DNA from: CAVZYN01 sp963779515
GTDB lineage: Bacteria > Pseudomonadota > Alphaproteobacteria > Rhizobiales > Hyphomicrobiaceae
NCBI GenBank assembly: GCA_963779515.1
Contig: CAVZYN010000009.1
Location: 186,001 to 250,000, forward strand
Length of the DNA: 64,000 nucleotides
Reading direction: 5' to 3'
Positions 8,217-16,468 of the stretch are shown in pieces (the stretch's first letter is position 1; the number at the start of each line of letters is the position of its first letter). The notes beneath the pieces are model-generated. The model worked only from the letters and a program-made list of their open reading frames with translations, was not told the origin of the DNA and did not search any database. The translations under genes were made by a program, and so were the position numbers.

Positions 8217-9209
8217 TCAGTGCGCGTCGAGGGCTGCGCGCGCCGGGCGGGGCGGCGGGGTCACGCGCGTCGTCGCTTTGTCGGCGGCCGCGACATATTT
8301 GGCGAGGTCCGCGGGCTTGGGTGCGGCCGGCTCCGCCGCATAGAGTTCGGAGAGGAACTCGATGAAGGCGTTGACCTTGACCGGCATGAAATCGCGGCAC
8401 GGATAAACCGCATAAATCGCGACGTTGTCGGACCCCTTGTACTCGGGCATGACGATCTTCAAGGCGCCGCTTTGCAGCTCGGGCAGGATGTCCCAGTGCG
8501 AGCGGAGCGCAAGGCCGACGCCATTGACCAGCGCGGAGCGGACGAATTCGCCGCTGTTGGAGCGCAGGTTGCCATGGACGTTGATTTTCTCTTGACCCTT
8601 GGGGCTCTGCAGACGCCAGCAGTCTTGCGCGCCAGCGAGAAGGCAGTTGTGGAACTCCAGGTCTTCCAACGTTTTCGGCACGCCGGCGCGCTCGAGATAT
8701 GACGGCGCGGCGCAGATGACGCGGAAGTCGGGCGACAGTTTCTTTTGCACGAGGGAACTATCCTCGAGCTCGCCGATGCGGATCGCGACGTCGAAACCGC
8801 GGCTGATGATGTCGACGAAGTCGTCGGTGAGATGGAAGTCGAGTTCGATCTCGGGGAACTTCGCTTGGAAGCGGCCGAGATGCGGCGCGATCTGGGCGCG
8901 CGTGAAGCTTGTCGGTGCGGTGATCTTCAGGACGCCGCGGGCTTTGGTGTTGCGGCGGCTGACGAAGTCTTCGGCTTCATCGACGAGTTCGAGGATGTCG
9001 ACGACGCGCTTGAAGTAGCCTTCGCCGGTTTCGGTCAATGTGAGCTGACGGGTCGTGCGCTGAAAGAGGCGCGCGCCGAGGCGCTCCTCGAGCAGGCTGA
9101 CGCGCTTGGATACGACGGCCGGCGACAGGCCCATTTCACGGCCGGCGGCCGACATGTTGCCGGTGCGGGCCACGCGTGCGAAGATGTCGAGGTCGGTGAT
9201 CGCGGTCAC
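8217..9209 (-). CDS. LysR-family transcriptional regulator
   Basis: About 330 residues. The N-terminal winged helix-turn-helix is clear: LDIFARVARTGNMSAAGREM then SPAVVSKRVSLLEERLGARL. The substrate-binding domain has GVLKITAPTSFTRAQIAPHL and the FDVAIRIGELEDSSL segment typical of the DsdC/TrpI-like subgroup. The frame is open to 9248, but GTG at 9209 follows AGAGGATAGACCC and is preferred. An unusual Pro/Ala-rich tail (about the last 35 residues) follows the domain. It is divergent from glcDEF across a 215-base gap, so control of glycolate oxidation is a reasonable inference. The inducer is unknown. Confidence 0.88.
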   Translation of the reverse strand: MTAITDLDIFARVARTGNMSAAGREMGLSPAVVSKRVSLLEERLGARLFQRTTRQLTLTETGEGYFKRVVDILELVDEAEDFVSRRNTKARGVLKITAPTSFTRAQIAPHLGRFQAKFPEIELDFHLTDDFVDIISRGFDVAIRIGELEDSSLVQKKLSPDFRVICAAPSYLERAGVPKTLEDLEFHNCLLAGAQDCWRLQSPKGQEKINVHGNLRSNSGEFVRSALVNGVGLALRSHWDILPELQSGALKIVMPEYKGSDNVAIYAVYPCRDFMPVKVNAFIEFLSELYAAEPAAPKPADLAKYVAAADKATTRVTPPPRPARAALDAH

Positions 9210-9424
9210 GGGTCTATCCTCTTGGCTTTGTTGCGTCGAAATGCGCAAGGTCCTTCTCCCGTTTGTTAATTATCCGGCGCGTGGGCGAGAGTGTGTCGCC
9301 AATTCTACGAAATCTTGAAGGTCTTTTACTCCTGCGGAATAGGCCTGAAAAGGCGCTTGTTTAGCGCCTTGATTTGCCTCCATTAATCATGTTGAGCCAG
9401 CGGGAAACGTGACGGAGAGCGTCG

Positions 9425-10873
9425 ATGTCGATGATACGGCTGCCAGAGCCTGAGAAAAGCGTGATGGCGCGGCGGAGCGTGATCGCGGCAGATTTGGCCC
9501 GGTTGCTGGGCGCGGATCGGGTGATCTCGGACGACGACGGCCGCCGCGCGTTCGAAACCGATGCGCTCACGGCCTATCGGCGAATGCCACTGTGCGTGGT
9601 GCTGCCGCAGACCACGGACGAGGTGGCCGCCGCACTCGCCTATTGCCATAAGCACAAGATCAAGGTGATCGCGCGCGGGGCGGGGACGTCGCTCGCGGGC
9701 GGGGCGTTGCCGTCGGAAGATGGCGTCGTGATCGCGGTCTCGCGCATGAACCGGGTGCTCGAGATCGACACCGAGAGCCGCATCGCGCGGGTCGAGACCG
9801 GCATCACCAATCTTGGCATCACGGCGGCGGTCAGCCCGAAGGGATTTTTCTACGCGCCCGATCCGTCGAGCCAACTTGCGTGCACGCTGGCTGGCAACAT
9901 CGGCATGAACTCGGGCGGCGCGCATTGCTTGAAGTACGGTGTGACGACCAACAACATTCTCGGCGTGAAGATGGTGATGATGGATGGCGAGATCGTCGAG
10001 ATCGGTGGCGCACACGCGGATGCGGCCGGCTACGATCTCCTGAGCCTGATCGTCGGATCGGAAGGCCAGTTCGGGATCGTGACCGAGGCGACGGTGCGGA
10101 TTTTGCGGGCGGCGGAAGGGGCGCGACCGATGCTGCTCGGCTTCGAGACCAGCGAGGATGCGGGGCGGTGCGTCTCGGGCATCATCGCGTCCGGCATTCT
10201 GCCGGTCGCCATGGAATTCATGGACAAGCCGGCGATCGACATCTGTGAGGCGTTCTCGAAGGCCGGCTATCCGATGGATGCCGGCGCGCTGCTGATCATC
10301 GAGGTGGAAGGTTCGGAAGACGAGATTAAAGACCAGCTGGGCCGGATCGTGGAGATCGCAAAGCCGTTCAAGCCGAAGACGGTGATGATCAGCGAGACCG
10401 CCGCGCAAAGCGCCAAGATCTGGAAGGGCCGCAAGTCGGCGTTCGGCGCGGTCGGGCGGATCGCGGATTACTATTGCATGGACGGGACGATCCCGCTCGG
10501 GCGGCTCACGGAGGTGCTGGTCGAGATTTCGCGGATCTGCCAGAAGCACGGCCTGCGCGTCGCGAATATCTTCCACGCCGGCGATGGCAACCTGCATCCG
10601 CTGATCCTCTACAACGCGAATGACGCGGGGGAATCGGAGCGGGTCGAGCATGCGGGCAACGAGATCCTGAAGCTCTGTGTCGACGTTGGCGGGTGCTTGA
10701 CGGGTGAGCACGGGGTTGGCATCGAGAAGCGCGATCTGATGCGGCTGCAGTTCAACGACACCGATCTGGGGCTGCAGATGCGCATCAAGACCGTGTTCGA
10801 TCCGGGCTGGTTGCTGAACCCAGCGAAAGTATTTCCGCTCGATGGCCGCGAGGCCGCGATGGCAGCGGCGTGA
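9425..10873 (+). CDS. glcD: Glycolate oxidase subunit GlcD (FAD-binding)
   Basis: The 482-residue flavin subunit of glycolate dehydrogenase, which oxidises glycolate to glyoxylate and passes electrons to the quinone pool. The FAD-binding-4 domain (about 50-190) has VIARGAGTSLAGGALP, YAPDPSSQLACTLAGNIGMN, and GAHCLKYGVTTNNILGVKM. The FAD-oxidase C-terminal domain has VANIFHAGDGNLHPLI and the end motif LTGEHGVGIEKRDLM. It is the first gene of glcDEF; glcE starts 16 bases after its stop. A LysR gene is divergent. Confidence 0.95.
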   Translation: MSMIRLPEPEKSVMARRSVIAADLARLLGADRVISDDDGRRAFETDALTAYRRMPLCVVLPQTTDEVAAALAYCHKHKIKVIARGAGTSLAGGALPSEDGVVIAVSRMNRVLEIDTESRIARVETGITNLGITAAVSPKGFFYAPDPSSQLACTLAGNIGMNSGGAHCLKYGVTTNNILGVKMVMMDGEIVEIGGAHADAAGYDLLSLIVGSEGQFGIVTEATVRILRAAEGARPMLLGFETSEDAGRCVSGIIASGILPVAMEFMDKPAIDICEAFSKAGYPMDAGALLIIEVEGSEDEIKDQLGRIVEIAKPFKPKTVMISETAAQSAKIWKGRKSAFGAVGRIADYYCMDGTIPLGRLTEVLVEISRICQKHGLRVANIFHAGDGNLHPLILYNANDAGESERVEHAGNEILKLCVDVGGCLTGEHGVGIEKRDLMRLQFNDTDLGLQMRIKTVFDPGWLLNPAKVFPLDGREAAMAAA

Positions 10874-10889
10874 GGGGAAGGCGCAGTTC

Positions 10890-12116
10890 GTGAGCACGGT
10901 ATTCAGGCCCGCCGACGAGCGGGAGATCGCGCGGTTCCTGGCGGCGGCGACCGCGCGGAGCGAGCCGGTGGAGATCGGCGGCAACGGCACCAAACGCGGC
11001 GTCGGGCGTCCGTTGCAGGCGGCGCAGGCGATGACGACGCAAAGTCTCGCGGGCGTGACGCTCTATGAGCCGTCGGAAATGGTGATGTCGGCGCGATCGG
11101 GGACGCCGTTGGCGCGGATCGAAGAAGAGCTCGCACGGAAAAATCAGAGGATCGCGTTCGAGCCGCTCGATCTGGGGCCTGCGTTGGGCATGGCGGCAGG
11201 AGCTGCGTCGATCGGCGGCGTGTTTGCCGCCAACCTTTCGGGTGCGCGGCGGATCGCGGTGGGGGCGGCGCGCGATCATCTGCTCGGTGTGCGCGCGGTG
11301 ACGGGTAAAGGCGACATCGTCAAGTCCGGCGGCCGGGTCATGAAGAACGTGACGGGCTATGATGTCGCGCGCGCGCTGGCGGGAAGCTGGGGTACGCTGG
11401 CGATGCTGACGGAAGTCACGTTCAAGGTGGCGCCGGTGCCCGAAGAGACGGCGACGCTGATCGTACTGGGCTTGCCCGATGCGATCGGGGTCGAGATGAT
11501 GTGTGCGGCGATGGGAACGCCCTACGAGGTCAGCGGGACGGTGCACATCGATGCAGCGCTGACGTCGCGGTTGCAGCACGCGGGGCTGGCGGCGCAGGGC
11601 AAGTCCGTGACGGCGCTGCGGCTCGAGAATTTCGCGACGTCGATCGCGTACCGTCGCGACCGGCTGACGGACGCGCTCAAGGCGTACGGCGTGGCCGGCA
11701 TGCTCGATCATGGGAACAGCTTGGCGTTCTGGCAGGAGCTCGGGCAGTTGTCGCCGTTTGCGCCGACGCCAGCGGCGACGGCGCTGTGGCGGATCTCGAC
11801 GCGGCCGACGTTGAGCGTGAAACTGGTGACCGCGATGCGTCGGTTCATGAGTTGCGCAGTGATGTTTGATTGGTCGGGCGGGCTGATCTGGGTCGAGGTG
11901 CCGGGCGAGGGCGATGCGGGTGCCGCCGATATCCGGCGGCTGATGGCGTCGTACGACGGACACGCGACGCTGATCCGGGCGGACGCGAGTGTGCGCGCGA
12001 CGCTCGATGTGTTCCAGCCGTTGGAGCCGGGGGTCGACCGGATCCAGCGGGGCTTGAAGCAGACGTTCGACCCGGCGGGGATCCTCAATCCCAGCCGCAT
12101 GTATGCCGCCTATTGA
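10890..12116 (+). CDS. glcE: Glycolate oxidase subunit GlcE
   Basis: A 408-residue second FAD-domain subunit of glycolate dehydrogenase, shorter than GlcD because the C-terminal oxidase domain is reduced. GTG at 10890 is preferred because it follows GGGGAAGG in the glcD-glcE gap; the frame extends back into glcD. Visible blocks are EPVEIGGNGTKRGVGRP, FEPLDLGPALG, SIGGVFAANLSGARRI, DHLLGVRAVTGKGDIVKSGG and VMKNVTGYDVARALAGSWG, all typical of GlcE. The C-terminus has DPAGILNPSRMY. Confidence 0.93.
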   Translation: MSTVFRPADEREIARFLAAATARSEPVEIGGNGTKRGVGRPLQAAQAMTTQSLAGVTLYEPSEMVMSARSGTPLARIEEELARKNQRIAFEPLDLGPALGMAAGAASIGGVFAANLSGARRIAVGAARDHLLGVRAVTGKGDIVKSGGRVMKNVTGYDVARALAGSWGTLAMLTEVTFKVAPVPEETATLIVLGLPDAIGVEMMCAAMGTPYEVSGTVHIDAALTSRLQHAGLAAQGKSVTALRLENFATSIAYRRDRLTDALKAYGVAGMLDHGNSLAFWQELGQLSPFAPTPAATALWRISTRPTLSVKLVTAMRRFMSCAVMFDWSGGLIWVEVPGEGDAGAADIRRLMASYDGHATLIRADASVRATLDVFQPLEPGVDRIQRGLKQTFDPAGILNPSRMYAAY

Positions 12117-12137
12117 GAGCTGAGCTTTAGGGCCACC

Positions 12138-13520
12138 ATGCAAACCAATTTCTCAGCCGAACAACTCGCCGATCCTCGCATTGCGGAGGCGGACAAGATT
12201 CTCAGGCGCTGCGTGCACTGCGGGCTCTGCACCGCGACGTGCTCGACCTACGTGCTGCTCGGCGACGAGCGCGACAGCCCGCGCGGGCGTATCTATCTCA
12301 TCAAGGACATGTTCGAGCGTGAGCAGGCGGCGAGCCCGCAGGTGCAGCACCATGTGGACCGCTGCCTGTCGTGCCTGTCGTGCATGACGACGTGTCCCGG
12401 CGGCGTCGATTACATGCACCTCGTGGACCTCGCCCGCGCGCATATCGAGGAGACCGGCAAGCGTTCGCTGAAGGACCGGCTGATGCGGCGGGCTCTACAG
12501 GCAATCGTGCCGTATCCCGACCGGTTCAGGATGGCGCTCAGGCTGGCGCCGCTCGGCGTGCCGTTCAAGGGCGTGATGCGCAAGGCGGGGCTGACGGAAC
12601 TGGCAGCGATGCTCGACATGGCGCCAAAAGCGATCATGCGGCGGGCGAAGTTTTCTGGGCCTGGCACGGCGCTGACGGAGCAGGAGAAACGCGGGCGCGT
12701 GATCATGCTGGCGGGCTGCGCACAGCAGGTGCTGCGGCCGGACATCAACGACGCGACGATCCGGCTGTTCGCGCGGGCAGGCGTCGATGTGGAAGTGGCG
12801 GCGGGGGCGGGATGCTGCGGCGCGCTGGTGCATCATATGGGCAAGGAAGCCGCGGCAATCGAAATGGCGAAGGCCAATATCGATGCGTGGTGGAAGGTGA
12901 TCGAGCGCGGGCCGCCGGTCGATGCCATCATCGTCAACGCGTCGGGCTGCGGGACGACGGTGAAAGACTACGGACACATGCTGCAGCGCGTGGATGGCTA
13001 CGCGGAAAAGGCGGCGACAATCGCGGCGCTGACGAAGGACGTGTCGGAGTTCGCGGCCGGATTCGATCTCGGCGCGCCGCGGCGGTGGTCGAGCTTGCGG
13101 ATCGCGTACCACTCGGCGTGCTCGATGCAGCATGGCCAGCAGATCACCGAGGAGCCGCGTGAACTCCTGCGGAAGGCGGGGTTCACGGTGGTGGAGATTC
13201 CGGAGGGGCATATCTGCTGCGGGTCGGCGGGGACGTACAATATCCTGCAGCCGGAACTCGCAGGCCAACTCAGGGCGCGGAAGGTCGCGAACATCAACAG
13301 CGTCAGGCCGGATATCGTCGCGGCGGGCAATATCGGCTGCATCACGCAGATCGGGCTCGGGACCGAAACGCCGATCGTGCACACGGTGGAGCTTGTCGAT
13401 TGGGCCTATGGCGGGCCGATCCCGCGCGGGCTCGAGCGGTTCGCGTCACTGGTGAAGGATGTGCCGGGGCCGCAGATCGCGGCGCGCGGTCTCGACGCCT
13501 ACATCAGCGCGGCATCGTGA
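12138..13520 (+). CDS. glcF: Glycolate oxidase iron-sulfur subunit GlcF
   Basis: A 460-residue electron-transfer subunit. Two ferredoxin-type [4Fe-4S] motifs lie near the N-terminus: CVHCGLCTATCSTY (residue ~30) and CLSCLSCMTTCPGG (residue ~78). The C-terminal part carries the cysteine-rich CCG domains, seen as GCCGALVHHMG, NASGCGTTVKDYGH and HICCGSAGTYN. It completes glcDEF. Its stop overlaps the next gene's start (TGATG), indicating translational coupling. Confidence 0.95.
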   Translation: MQTNFSAEQLADPRIAEADKILRRCVHCGLCTATCSTYVLLGDERDSPRGRIYLIKDMFEREQAASPQVQHHVDRCLSCLSCMTTCPGGVDYMHLVDLARAHIEETGKRSLKDRLMRRALQAIVPYPDRFRMALRLAPLGVPFKGVMRKAGLTELAAMLDMAPKAIMRRAKFSGPGTALTEQEKRGRVIMLAGCAQQVLRPDINDATIRLFARAGVDVEVAAGAGCCGALVHHMGKEAAAIEMAKANIDAWWKVIERGPPVDAIIVNASGCGTTVKDYGHMLQRVDGYAEKAATIAALTKDVSEFAAGFDLGAPRRWSSLRIAYHSACSMQHGQQITEEPRELLRKAGFTVVEIPEGHICCGSAGTYNILQPELAGQLRARKVANINSVRPDIVAAGNIGCITQIGLGTETPIVHTVELVDWAYGGPIPRGLERFASLVKDVPGPQIAARGLDAYISAAS

Positions 13521-14356
13521 TGACCGAGGCGCCGCTCGCGCCGGGTGGCCGCTCGTTCCAGCCGATGCCGCTCGATCAGCGCGGGCTGGCGGGGCCGTTC
13601 GATATCATCGGCGATGTGCACGGGTGCGGCGACGAACTCGAGGCGCTGCTGAGCCGGCTCGGGTATGGCGTTGCGTTAACGGGGGCGGGTGCGGCGCGGC
13701 ATGCGGTGGTGACGGCGCCGCGCGGGCGGACGGCGGTGTTCGTCGGCGATCTGGTCGATCGGGGGCCGCGGACGCCGGATGTGCTGCGCATCGTGATGGC
13801 GATGGTGGCTGCGGGAATCGGGCTTTGCGTGCCGGGAAACCACGATGCGAAATTGACGCGCTGGTTGAAGGGCAACAAAGTCGAGCCGACGCACGGGCTC
13901 GACATTTCGATCCGGCAGTTCGAGGCGGAGCCAGCAGCGTTGCGCGGCGAGGTCGAGCGGTTTTTCGAGAGCCTGCCGTTTCATCTGTGGCTCGATGGCG
14001 GGCGGCTCGCGGTTTCGCATGCGGGCATTCTCGAACCGATGCTGGGGCAGGTGTCGGATCGGGTCCGGCGGTTCTGTCTCTATGGCGACACGGACGGACA
14101 GCGGGACGAGAAGGGGTTGTCGATCCGCTACAATTGGGCGGTGGGGCATACGGGGCCGACGACGATCGTCTATGGGCATATTCCCGTCGCGGAGCCAGCG
14201 TGGGTGAACAATGCGGTGTGCATTGATACGGCGTGCTGTTTCGGCAATGCGCTGACGGCGATGCGCTGGCCGGAGCGCGAGATGGTGTCGGTGGCGGCGG
14301 CGGGGACGTACTACGCGTCAAAGCGGGCGTTCGGGTTGCCGGCGCCACGGGGGTGA
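13520..14356 (+). CDS. PPP-family metallophosphoesterase (bis-tetraphosphatase/PrpE-like)
   Basis: 278 residues with all metal-binding motifs of the PPP/calcineurin-like superfamily: GDVHG (about residue 30), GDLVDRG (about 76), GNHD (about 107), a later SHAG, and YGH near the C-terminus. Bacterial relatives hydrolyse phosphoproteins, diadenosine tetraphosphate or RNA ends; the sequence does not settle which. The ATG overlaps the glcF stop (TGATG), so it is probably translated from the glcDEF message. A tie to glycolate metabolism, for example removal of phosphoglycolate-like by-products, would be speculation. Confidence 0.8.
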   Translation: MTEAPLAPGGRSFQPMPLDQRGLAGPFDIIGDVHGCGDELEALLSRLGYGVALTGAGAARHAVVTAPRGRTAVFVGDLVDRGPRTPDVLRIVMAMVAAGIGLCVPGNHDAKLTRWLKGNKVEPTHGLDISIRQFEAEPAALRGEVERFFESLPFHLWLDGGRLAVSHAGILEPMLGQVSDRVRRFCLYGDTDGQRDEKGLSIRYNWAVGHTGPTTIVYGHIPVAEPAWVNNAVCIDTACCFGNALTAMRWPEREMVSVAAAGTYYASKRAFGLPAPRG

Positions 14357-14434
14357 GGGGGTTGTGCGTTGTGGGCGCGGGGGCTGGCAGCGGTCCGATG
14401 ACTGACAACGCCGGACCCGCCCATTGCCCAGCTG

Positions 14435-16339
14435 TTAAACCGCTACTTGTGTCCCTATCTCGATCACACGATCGCTGGGTATTGCAAAGTATTGCGACGC
14501 GTCACTGGATTGATGCGTCAACCAGACGAAGAGGCGGTCCTGCCAGAATGGCATTTCCGAACGCGATGAAGGGCGGATCGAGCGCCGTGAAAGGTAGTAC
14601 GATGACGTTGCCACATCGAGATTGAGATTAAGGTACTTGCGAGAGAGTGCGCGGGGAATGTCGGGCGCCTCCATGAAACCGAATTTCAGCCGCACGACCG
14701 AGAATGACTCGGAGACCTTTGTCACTGTGCCCCGTTCCGTCTCTGCAACACGCGGTGTGTCAGCGGTTTCGACACTCACAATGATGTTGCGCTGTTGGAG
14801 AACCTTGTTGTGCTTGAGGTTGTGCATCAAGGCGGTTGGAACAACGCCCGGATTTCCGGTTAGGATGATCGCTGTGCCGGGCACGCGACTGGTGAACTTC
14901 TTCTCAAGAATCGGCAGATACTCGGAAAGGGGCAGCTCCTCGTTGTGCCATTTGGTCGCCAGCAAATCAGCGCCACGCCGCCACGTCAGCATCATCAACA
15001 GCAATGCGCCACCAATCAACAGCGGCAACCAACCACCTTCCGCGATTTTCAACATATTGGCGGCAAGGAAGATCGCGTCCACAATCATGAAAGGGGCCAT
15101 GACGGCCGCAACTTTCCAAACTGGCCAGTTCCAGAGTTTGCGCGCGACGATCGCCGCAAGCGCTATAGTGACGACCATTGTACCGGTGACCGCGATACCA
15201 TAAGCGGCTGCCAACGCACTCGACGTCCTGAAAGACGCCGTCAAGAACAGCACTGCAAGTAACAGGTACCAATTGACCGCTGGGATGTAGATCTGCCCGC
15301 GCTCCGTCTCTGACGTGCGGCGGATCACCATGCGGGGAAGCAGTCGAAGTTGGATGGCCTGCTGCGTCATCGAGTAGGCACCGGTTATGACGGCTTGGCT
15401 GGCTATGATTGTTGCCATTGTCGCGAGCGCGATCATCGGCAACAACGCCCACTCCGGATACAATTTAAAGAACGGGTTTTCCAACGCTTCCGGGTGGCCA
15501 AGCAAAAGTGCGCCTTGACCGAGGTAGTTCAGTGCCAACGCGGGAAAAACCAGAAACATCCACGCGGCACGGATCGGCCCACGACCAAAATGGCCGAGGT
15601 CGGCATAGAGCGCCTCTGCACCCGTCACCGCGAGAAACACAGCGCCAACCGCAACCAGTCCGGCAAAGCCATGATTCAAGACAAAGTTGATGCCGTACGT
15701 CGGACTGATGGCCGTGAAAATGTCCGGTCTCTGTGCTATGTTTAATGATCCGCCTATGGCCAGTGCGAGGAACCAAACGACGATAATCGGACCGAACCAA
15801 GTGGCAATGCGCGCCGTCCCGCGACTTTGAACGGCGAATAGCGCGATCAGGATCACGAGGCTGATCGGGAGGACATAACGCTCAAATACAGGTGTCACGA
15901 GCGTCAACCCTTCTACGGCCGATAGGACGGAGATGGCTGGTGTGATGATTGCGTCGCCATAGAAGAGCGCAGCGCCAGCCATGCCAAGTAGAACAACAGT
16001 GCCGGTCTGTTCGCCAAGCGCCCGCTGCGCCAGTGCCATAAGGCTCAGCGTGCCCCCCTCTCCATGATTGTCGGCCCGCAACATGACGACGACGTACTTC
16101 AGCGTCACAATAATAAAAAGAGTCCACAGCATCAGTGACAGTACGCCAAAGGTCATGTCAGTCGCCAGAGCAGCCCCGCCCCGCGCTGCATTGAGCGACT
16201 CTTTCATCGCATAGAGCGGGCTCGTGCCGATGTCGCCATAAACGACGCCGATCGAACCGAGCGCCAGCACCCAGAACCGTGTCGGCCTCTGATCGTGAGT
16301 GCGCGCGTTGCTTGCACCATCTGCTGTTGTAATAGACAT
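14435..16339 (-). CDS. kup: Low-affinity potassium uptake protein Kup
   Basis: A 634-residue K+/H+ symporter. The start is placed at the third ATG of an ATGATGATG run because AGAGGA lies seven bases before it; the frame is open to 16369. The N-terminus has ALGSIGVVYGDIGTSPLYA, the hallmark of the family, then RADNHGEGGTLSLMALAQ and GAALFYGDAIITPAISVLSA. About twelve membrane spans follow, then a cytoplasmic C-terminal domain. It is divergent from a KdpD-like kinase and KdpE. Codon use in this gene and its neighbours is less GC-biased at third positions than in flanking genes, hinting at separate ancestry. Confidence 0.95.
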   Translation of the reverse strand: MSITTADGASNARTHDQRPTRFWVLALGSIGVVYGDIGTSPLYAMKESLNAARGGAALATDMTFGVLSLMLWTLFIIVTLKYVVVMLRADNHGEGGTLSLMALAQRALGEQTGTVVLLGMAGAALFYGDAIITPAISVLSAVEGLTLVTPVFERYVLPISLVILIALFAVQSRGTARIATWFGPIIVVWFLALAIGGSLNIAQRPDIFTAISPTYGINFVLNHGFAGLVAVGAVFLAVTGAEALYADLGHFGRGPIRAAWMFLVFPALALNYLGQGALLLGHPEALENPFFKLYPEWALLPMIALATMATIIASQAVITGAYSMTQQAIQLRLLPRMVIRRTSETERGQIYIPAVNWYLLLAVLFLTASFRTSSALAAAYGIAVTGTMVVTIALAAIVARKLWNWPVWKVAAVMAPFMIVDAIFLAANMLKIAEGGWLPLLIGGALLLMMLTWRRGADLLATKWHNEELPLSEYLPILEKKFTSRVPGTAIILTGNPGVVPTALMHNLKHNKVLQQRNIIVSVETADTPRVAETERGTVTKVSESFSVVRLKFGFMEAPDIPRALSRKYLNLNLDVATSSYYLSRRSIRPSSRSEMPFWQDRLFVWLTHQSSDASQYFAIPSDRVIEIGTQVAV

Positions 16340-16425
16340 CATCATGTCCTCTGAACTCTTCGCCATCATGTTCAGAGGTCTCTACCTGCCGAGATAAGTT
16401 TTCCATGTTGAATTGGTGGTTGCCG

Positions 16426-16444
16426 CATAAGGATTTCATAAGGA
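16426..16444. promoter_or_regulatory. Direct repeat, candidate KdpE binding site
   Basis: CATAAGGA occurs twice (16426-16433 and 16437-16444) with an exact 11-bp period, one helical turn. This is the spacing used by OmpR/PhoB-type response regulators. It sits between the kup and kinase starts, upstream of both. Confidence 0.4.
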
Positions 16445-16468
16445 ATCGAAAAAAGACCTCGCGGCGGC

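Noticed and set aside
9383..10993. Minus-strand 536-residue frame over glcD
   Set aside because: Arg/His-rich antisense shadow; the plus strand has clear GlcD motifs.
10785..12143. Minus-strand 452-residue frame over glcE
   Set aside because: Antisense shadow typical of high-GC DNA.
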